NCBI GenBank assembly: GCA_045128635.1
Contig: JBGVRS010000170.1
Span: 1-64,000 of the forward strand
Length of the DNA stretch: 64,000 nucleotides
Direction of reading: 5' to 3'
From: HGM12587 sp045128635
GTDB taxonomy: Bacteria > Bacillota > Clostridia > Lachnospirales > Lachnospiraceae
The notes under the pieces are model-generated. The model saw nothing but the letters and a program-made list of their open reading frames with translations, was not told where the DNA came from and ran no database searches. Shown here piece by piece: positions 59,173 through 64,000 of this stretch; position 1 is the stretch's first letter; the number at the start of each line of letters is the position of its first letter. The position numbers and the translations under genes were made by a program.

Positions 59173-60177
59173 ATGACGATTCGAGAAAAACAAGAGCAGT
59201 GGGAAGCCCAGTATTTGAGCCCCTATGCAGCACTTAGTAAAAATTCCAGAGGACGTGATCGTTATGAGCCGCAGTGTGACATTCGCCCGGTTTATCAAAG
59301 AGACCGTGACCGCATCTTACATAGCAAATCATTTCGAAGATTGAAACATAAGACTCAGGTTTTTTTGACTCCTCAGGGAGATCATTACAGAACCCGTCTG
59401 ACCCATACGCTGGAAGTATCGCAGAATGCACGAACCATTGCCAAAGCACTTCGCCTGAATGAAGATTTGGTGGAAGCCATGGCATTGGGACATGACCTTG
59501 GACATACTCCTTTTGGACATGCAGGAGAGAGAGCATTGAATTCTCTTTGTTCCAAAGGATTTGGTCATTTTGAGCAGAGTGTCCGAGTTGTGGAAAAACT
59601 GGAAAATGGTGGAAAAGGTCTGAATCTGACTTTTGAAGTCCGTGACGGAATCAGAAACCACCGCACCGCAGGCAGACCAAGTACCTTAGAGGGGAAAATA
59701 GTTCGTCTGTCGGATAAAATCGCATATATAAACCATGATATTGATGATGCCATTCGTGCCGGAATCCTGGTAGCAGAAGATATTCCAAAGGAATATACGG
59801 ATATTTTAGGATGTACCACAAGTCAGCGTCTCAATACTGTGATTCATGATATTGTAAAAAACAGCGAAGGGAAGCCGGACATTTTAATGTCAGCTGAGGT
59901 TGATAAGGCTATGTCTGACCTTCGAAAATTCATGTTTGCCAATGTTTACACAAATCCGAAGGCAAAGGCGGAAGAACAGAAGGCGCAGGATATGCTGGAG
60001 CATTTGTTCTCATTCTATAAGGAACATCCGGAAAAAATGTCTGAAGAATTTGTGGACATGCTGGAAAACAGAGGGGAGTCACTGGAGGATGTGGTCTGTG
60101 ATTATATTTCCGGTATGACTGACCAGTATGCAATACAAAAATTCCAGGAATATTTCGTACCGAAATCCTGGAGCTAA
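59173..60177 (+). CDS. dgt: Deoxyguanosinetriphosphate triphosphohydrolase-like protein
   Basis: HD-domain dNTP triphosphohydrolase, 334 residues. The HD motif is HTLEVSQNARTIA (first His) and LGHDLGHTPFGHAG near 104-117; RDRDRILHSKSFRRLKHKTQVF is the family start. It lowers dNTP pools. ATG 59173 is chosen with GAGAGGTG upstream; a GTG at 59167 is too close. It precedes dnaG and rpoD as in many clostridia. Confidence 0.93.
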   Translation: MTIREKQEQWEAQYLSPYAALSKNSRGRDRYEPQCDIRPVYQRDRDRILHSKSFRRLKHKTQVFLTPQGDHYRTRLTHTLEVSQNARTIAKALRLNEDLVEAMALGHDLGHTPFGHAGERALNSLCSKGFGHFEQSVRVVEKLENGGKGLNLTFEVRDGIRNHRTAGRPSTLEGKIVRLSDKIAYINHDIDDAIRAGILVAEDIPKEYTDILGCTTSQRLNTVIHDIVKNSEGKPDILMSAEVDKAMSDLRKFMFANVYTNPKAKAEEQKAQDMLEHLFSFYKEHPEKMSEEFVDMLENRGESLEDVVCDYISGMTDQYAIQKFQEYFVPKSWS

Positions 60178-60189
60178 CGAGGAGTAAAC

Positions 60190-61950
60190 ATGTACTATTC
60201 TGATGAACTGGTAGAAGAGATCAGAGAGAAAAATGACATTGTAAGTGTTGTTGGAGAGTACGTAAAACTGACCAGAAAGGGCGGTTCCTACTTTGGACTT
60301 TGTCCTTTCCATAATGAAAAAACAGGTTCATTTTCAGTATCACCGCAAAAGCAGATGTATTATTGCTTTGGTTGCCATAAGGGAGGCAATGTGTTCAGCT
60401 TTCTGATGGACTATGAAAATTACACATTTCCTGAAGCTGTGAAAGTCTTAGGAGAGCGTGTTGGTGTGGATTTACCTGAAATTGAATATTCTGAGAGTGC
60501 AAAGCAGCAGAAAGATGAAAAGACAAAGATGCTTGAAATGTACAAGCATGCGGCGACCTTTTATTATAAAATGCTTCATACCCAGCACGGACAGATAGGA
60601 TATCAGTATTTACGGAAAAGAGAACTTTCTGACGAGACGATCAAACGTTTTGGTCTGGGATATTCTACGAAATTCGGAAAAGATTTATATAATTATTTGA
60701 AAAAACAGGGCTATTCAGATCAGATGATGATTGAAGGCGGTCTGATTTCCTATAGTGAAAAGGCAGGAACCTATGACCGTTTCTGGAACAGAGTTATGTT
60801 CCCGATTATGGATGCCAACCATAAGGTCATTGGTTTTGGCGGTCGTGTCATGGGAGATGGAGAACCTAAGTATTTAAACTCTCCGGAAACCAAGATTTTT
60901 GACAAGAGCCGAAATCTATATGGTCTGAATTATGCAAGGGCAAGCCGTAAGGACAACATGATCATCTGTGAAGGCTACATGGATGTCATTGCCCTTCATC
61001 AGGCGGGATTTACCCAGGCAGTTGCTTCTCTTGGAACAGCGCTTACGGAAAATCAATGCCGTCTGCTTGCAAGATATACGAAAAAAGTTCTGTTGACTTA
61101 TGACAGTGACGCGGCAGGGACAAATGCGGCTCTTAGAGCGATTCCGATGTTAAAGGAAGCAGGTTTAAGTGTCAGCGTCATTAATATGAAGCCTTACAAA
61201 GACCCGGATGAATTTATTAAAGCACTGGGCGCAGGGGCTTTTGAAGAACGAATCAACCAGGCAGTGAACAGCTTCCTGTTTGAGATAGAAGTCATAGAGC
61301 GTCGTTATGATTTCAAAGATCCGGAATCAAAAACAGCCTTTTTTAAGGCAGCTGCAAAGAAACTTTTGGAATTCACGGAAGAAATCGAACGAAATGCCTA
61401 TGTAGAGGCGGTGGCAGAACGTTACAATCTGCCGTATGAAAAACTTAAGAAAATGGTAGATACCATGGGAGAGGCGGAAAGCTTTAAACCGGTGCGTGAA
61501 AAACCGCGTTCCGGAATCAAAAAGCCGCAAAAAGAAGATGGTATCACAAAAGCACAAAAGCTTTTGATTACATGGATGATTTCCGATGATACGTTATTTG
61601 AGGAAATCAGCAAGCATGTAGAATTGCGGGATTTTACCAATGAATTGTACCGTACCGTAGTGGAGATGCTGTATCAGCAGAAAGCACAGGGCAGATTAAA
61701 GCCTGCAGAAATTATGAGCCACTTCGCGGACAGTGAAAATCAGGGAGAAGTCGCATCACTGTTTCATACTGAACTGAAGCAGATTGAAAAGAAAGAAGAA
61801 TTAGAAAAGGCATTGACAGAGACCATTATCAAAGTCAAAGAGCACAGCTATAATGTGCAGATTGACGAAATGGATAAAAATGATTTGATTGCCTGGCAGA
61901 AGATTCTTCAGGAAAAGAGCAAATTACAGAGACTGCATATTTCTCTTTAG
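60190..61950 (+). CDS. dnaG: DNA primase
   Basis: 586 residues. CHC2 zinc finger CPFHNEKTGSFS...YYCFGCHKGG (about 38-66), RNAP basic domain, Toprim core with EGYMDVIALHQ near 258 and DSDAAG near 303, and the C-terminal helicase-binding domain. Synthesises primers at the replication fork. Classic dgt-dnaG-rpoD macro-operon; ACGAGGAG precedes the ATG. Confidence 0.97.
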   Translation: MYYSDELVEEIREKNDIVSVVGEYVKLTRKGGSYFGLCPFHNEKTGSFSVSPQKQMYYCFGCHKGGNVFSFLMDYENYTFPEAVKVLGERVGVDLPEIEYSESAKQQKDEKTKMLEMYKHAATFYYKMLHTQHGQIGYQYLRKRELSDETIKRFGLGYSTKFGKDLYNYLKKQGYSDQMMIEGGLISYSEKAGTYDRFWNRVMFPIMDANHKVIGFGGRVMGDGEPKYLNSPETKIFDKSRNLYGLNYARASRKDNMIICEGYMDVIALHQAGFTQAVASLGTALTENQCRLLARYTKKVLLTYDSDAAGTNAALRAIPMLKEAGLSVSVINMKPYKDPDEFIKALGAGAFEERINQAVNSFLFEIEVIERRYDFKDPESKTAFFKAAAKKLLEFTEEIERNAYVEAVAERYNLPYEKLKKMVDTMGEAESFKPVREKPRSGIKKPQKEDGITKAQKLLITWMISDDTLFEEISKHVELRDFTNELYRTVVEMLYQQKAQGRLKPAEIMSHFADSENQGEVASLFHTELKQIEKKEELEKALTETIIKVKEHSYNVQIDEMDKNDLIAWQKILQEKSKLQRLHISL

Positions 61951-61989
61951 GTGAGGATATGCTAAAGAATAGGTGTAGAGGTGGACAAC

Positions 61990-63099
61990 ATGGACGAAAA
62001 AGAAACTATGCAGAAAGTTGCTGAGAAAATTAAAGAACTTCAGGCTGTTGCGAAGAAAAAGAAAAACATGCTGGAATACCAGGAAGTGTTAGATCTTTTA
62101 CGTGATACAGAGCTTGGAAAAGAAGAAATTGAAAAAATCTGCGATTTCTTAGAACAGAATGGCGTAGATATTTTACGTGTAACAGAAGAAACCGATGATG
62201 ATGAAATCCTTTTATCTGAAGAAGACGAAGTTGATGTGGAAAACATCGATTTGTCAGTTCCGGAAGGTGTCAGCATCGAAGACCCTGTACGTATGTACTT
62301 AAAAGAAATCGGTAAAGTTCCTCTGTTAAGCGCAGAAGAAGAAATCGAACTTGCACAGCGTATGGAAGATGGGGATGAAGAAGCAAAGAAAAAACTTGCA
62401 GAAGCAAACCTTCGTCTTGTAGTAAGTATTGCAAAACGTTATGTGGGCCGTGGTATGCTCTTCCTTGATTTGATTCAGGAAGGTAACTTAGGGCTTATCA
62501 AAGCCGTAGAAAAATTTGATTACCGCAAAGGCTATAAATTCAGTACTTATGCAACATGGTGGATTCGTCAGGCAATCACACGAGCAATCGCTGACCAGGC
62601 TAGAACAATCCGTATTCCTGTGCATATGGTAGAAACAATTAATAAATTAATCCGTGTATCAAGACAGCTGTTACAGGAACTGGGCCGTGAACCGTCTCCG
62701 GAAGAAATTGCAGCTGAAATGAACATGCCTGTAGAACGCGTTCGTGAAATCTTAAAGATTTCTCAGGAACCGGTTTCCTTGGAAACACCAATCGGTGAAG
62801 AAGAAGATTCTCATCTTGGTGATTTCATTCAGGATGATCATGTGCCTGTACCTGCAGATGCAGCAACATTTACACTGTTAAAAGAACAGTTAAGTGAAGT
62901 GCTTGGCACATTAACAGAAAGAGAACAGAAGGTTCTTCGTCTTCGTTTCGGCTTAGACGATGGCCGCGCACGCACATTGGAAGAAGTTGGTAAGGAGTTC
63001 AACGTAACTCGTGAACGTATTCGTCAGATTGAAGCGAAAGCCCTTAGAAAACTTCGTCATCCAAGCAGAAGCAGAAAGTTAAAGGATTATTTAGATTAA
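61990..63099 (+). CDS. rpoD: Primary sigma factor RpoD (sigma A)
   Basis: 369 residues. Region 1.1 is acidic (residues 1-90); region 1.2 begins DPVRMYLKEIGKVPLLS; regions 2.1-2.4 include NLRLVVSIAKRYVGRGMLF and YATWWIRQAITRAIADQAR; region 3 follows; region 4.2 has TLEEVGKEFNVTRERIRQIE. It directs transcription from the TTGACA/TATAAT promoters seen across this window. ATG 61990 is chosen, 6 bases after GAGGTG; a GTG at 61981 is the alternative. Confidence 0.97.
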   Translation: MDEKETMQKVAEKIKELQAVAKKKKNMLEYQEVLDLLRDTELGKEEIEKICDFLEQNGVDILRVTEETDDDEILLSEEDEVDVENIDLSVPEGVSIEDPVRMYLKEIGKVPLLSAEEEIELAQRMEDGDEEAKKKLAEANLRLVVSIAKRYVGRGMLFLDLIQEGNLGLIKAVEKFDYRKGYKFSTYATWWIRQAITRAIADQARTIRIPVHMVETINKLIRVSRQLLQELGREPSPEEIAAEMNMPVERVREILKISQEPVSLETPIGEEEDSHLGDFIQDDHVPVPADAATFTLLKEQLSEVLGTLTEREQKVLRLRFGLDDGRARTLEEVGKEFNVTRERIRQIEAKALRKLRHPSRSRKLKDYLD

Positions 63100-63100
63100 T

Positions 63101-63793
63101 ATGCAGTTATCACAACGATTATCATCAGTTGCATCGATGGTTACCGCTGGGAATTGTTTAGCAGATGTGGGAACAGATCATGGATATGTTCCCATTTATC
63201 TTTATGAGAGAAATATCATTCCCCGTGCCATTGCGATGGACGTAAACAAAGGGCCGTTAGAACGCGCCGCATTACATATTGCTGAGTCAGGGATGAAAGA
63301 AGCAATTGAAACCAGATTGTCAGACGGACTGACTGCCTTAAAACCGGGAGAAGCAGACAGTGTTGTGATCGCCGGTATGGGCGGTCCGCTGATCATCAGA
63401 ATATTGAGCGCACATCCGGAAGTAACAGAATCTTTGAAAGAACTGATCTTACAGCCACAGTCAGAAATTTCGGAAGTTCGTATCTGGCTGTATGAACAGG
63501 GATATGAAATCGTCGAAGAACATATGGTGTTTGAAGACGGAAAATATTATCCAATGTTCAAGGCCGTGGAAAATCCAGAAGCAGAAAAATTGACCGATCT
63601 GGAATATAAATATGGAAAAATATCTGTTTTAGGTGAACCAGAGGTTTTAAGAGCATATCTTGTAAGAGAGATTGCAAATAAACAGAACATTTTACAGAAG
63701 TTAAATGAAGAAACAACGGAAAAAAGTAAAGGCAGAGCAGTGGAAATCAAGGCGCTCCTTGCAGAACTGGAGGAAATGTTAAGTGAAATGTAG
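63101..63793 (+). CDS. trmK: tRNA m1A22 methyltransferase
   Basis: 230 residues, COG2384/YqfN family. SAM motif ADVGTDHGYVPIYLYE near 20-36, then AMDVNKGPLERA and VVIAGMGGPLIIRIL. The C-terminal ~70 residues form a coiled coil. Methylates N1 of A22 in certain tRNAs. The rpoD-trmK-nif3 order is conserved in Firmicutes, and it overlaps the next gene by 11 bases. Confidence 0.93.
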   Translation: MQLSQRLSSVASMVTAGNCLADVGTDHGYVPIYLYERNIIPRAIAMDVNKGPLERAALHIAESGMKEAIETRLSDGLTALKPGEADSVVIAGMGGPLIIRILSAHPEVTESLKELILQPQSEISEVRIWLYEQGYEIVEEHMVFEDGKYYPMFKAVENPEAEKLTDLEYKYGKISVLGEPEVLRAYLVREIANKQNILQKLNEETTEKSKGRAVEIKALLAELEEMLSEM

Positions 63794-64000
63794 AGATATC
63801 ATTGAGCTGTTAGAACAGGAATTTCCAATGAAATATGCTGAAAGCTGGGATAATACCGGTTTTCAGGTAGGAAATCGTGAAAAAGAAGTGACACACATTT
63901 TTGTGGCAATGGATGTAACGGACGAAAATATCGAAGAAGCAATCCGTGTGGGTGCAGATATGATCGTCACACACCATCCAATGATCTTTTCGCCCCTGTC
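63783..64000 (+). CDS. Nif3-like dinuclear metal centre protein, 3' end outside window
   Basis: GTG start 9 bases after GGAGG, inside the end of trmK. The first 72 residues are visible: CRDIIELLEQEFPMKYAE, WDNTGFQVGN and the metal-binding IVTHHPMIFSPL, where the two His begin the dinuclear site of the Nif3/YqfO (GTP cyclohydrolase 1 type 2-like) family. Cellular role unclear in general. Cut by the window end. Confidence 0.93.
   Translation, partial: MKCRDIIELLEQEFPMKYAESWDNTGFQVGNREKEVTHIFVAMDVTDENIEEAIRVGADMIVTHHPMIFSPL

Overview
The window looks like chromosomal DNA of a low-GC Gram-positive anaerobe of the class Clostridia, most likely family Lachnospiraceae. This is inferred from gene content, not from a search: single-polypeptide pyruvate:ferredoxin oxidoreductase, CIRCE-controlled chaperones, CodY, a sporulation-type sigma K, IreB, a yrzL-yrrK-yrzB-yrrM-yrrO gene order, lineage-typical Rpn/PD-(D/E)XK transposase-like proteins, and AT-rich spacers with sigma-A promoters. 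No tRNA, rRNA or CRISPR array was seen.

Layout. 1-3.5 kb: heat shock genes dnaK (5' end outside the window), dnaJ and a CIRCE-controlled hsp20, followed by a broken HAD hydrolase. 3.8-10.8 kb: a LysR regulator divergent from an F1Fo ATP synthase operon (atpB, E, F, A, G, D, C). It has no separate delta gene: a delta C-terminal domain is fused to the front of alpha, and atpB appears to begin at an ACG codon. 10.8-12.7 kb: a decayed mobile-element island (YhcG nuclease relic, DUF3848/primase-like chimera, ISLre2-type transposase fragment). 13.0-16.6 kb: nifJ. 16.6-19.5 kb: a C-terminally short MocR regulator divergent from an ECF S component (predicted vitamin B6 uptake), a small helical protein, and an RNA methyltransferase. 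19.7-22.6 kb: DeoR regulator, rhamnulokinase and a phosphoribosyltransferase-like protein. 22.7-29.9 kb: prmA, rsmE, a cysteine desulfurase, thiI (sulfur transfer to tRNA), an HPr-like protein without the active histidine, mtaB and a MATE exporter. 30.0-35.7 kb: ireB, ruvX, yrzB, RNase J, a minimal MltG-like protein, trmR and trhP (wobble uridine modification), then sigma K. 35.8-41.0 kb: yifB, dprA, topA, codY. 41.0-43.1 kb: groES-groEL with promoter and CIRCE.

43.2-49.1 kb is a compact unit of overlapping genes: a prepilin peptidase, a transmembrane Ser/Thr kinase, a small membrane protein with a possible phospho-threonine tail, and a 1191-residue cell-surface protein with Ig-like repeats. 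This is the best candidate for an undescribed system here. 49.2-55.5 kb is accessory DNA: an Rpn-type nuclease, a DUF4349 lipoprotein, a frameshifted beta-helix surface protein, and an Xre-ImmA-PIN module whose PIN toxin is broken. 55.7-59.1 kb: a GH13 debranching-enzyme relative that has lost its catalytic aspartates, a DUF5662 protein and an LrgA/LrgB pair. 59.2-64.0 kb is the replication and transcription macro-operon dgt, dnaG, rpoD, trmK and the start of a Nif3-like gene.

Most housekeeping genes sit in tight co-directional operons with good ribosome binding sites. The gene fragments cluster in three places: 3.5-3.8 kb, 10.8-12.7 kb and 51.7-55.5 kb.
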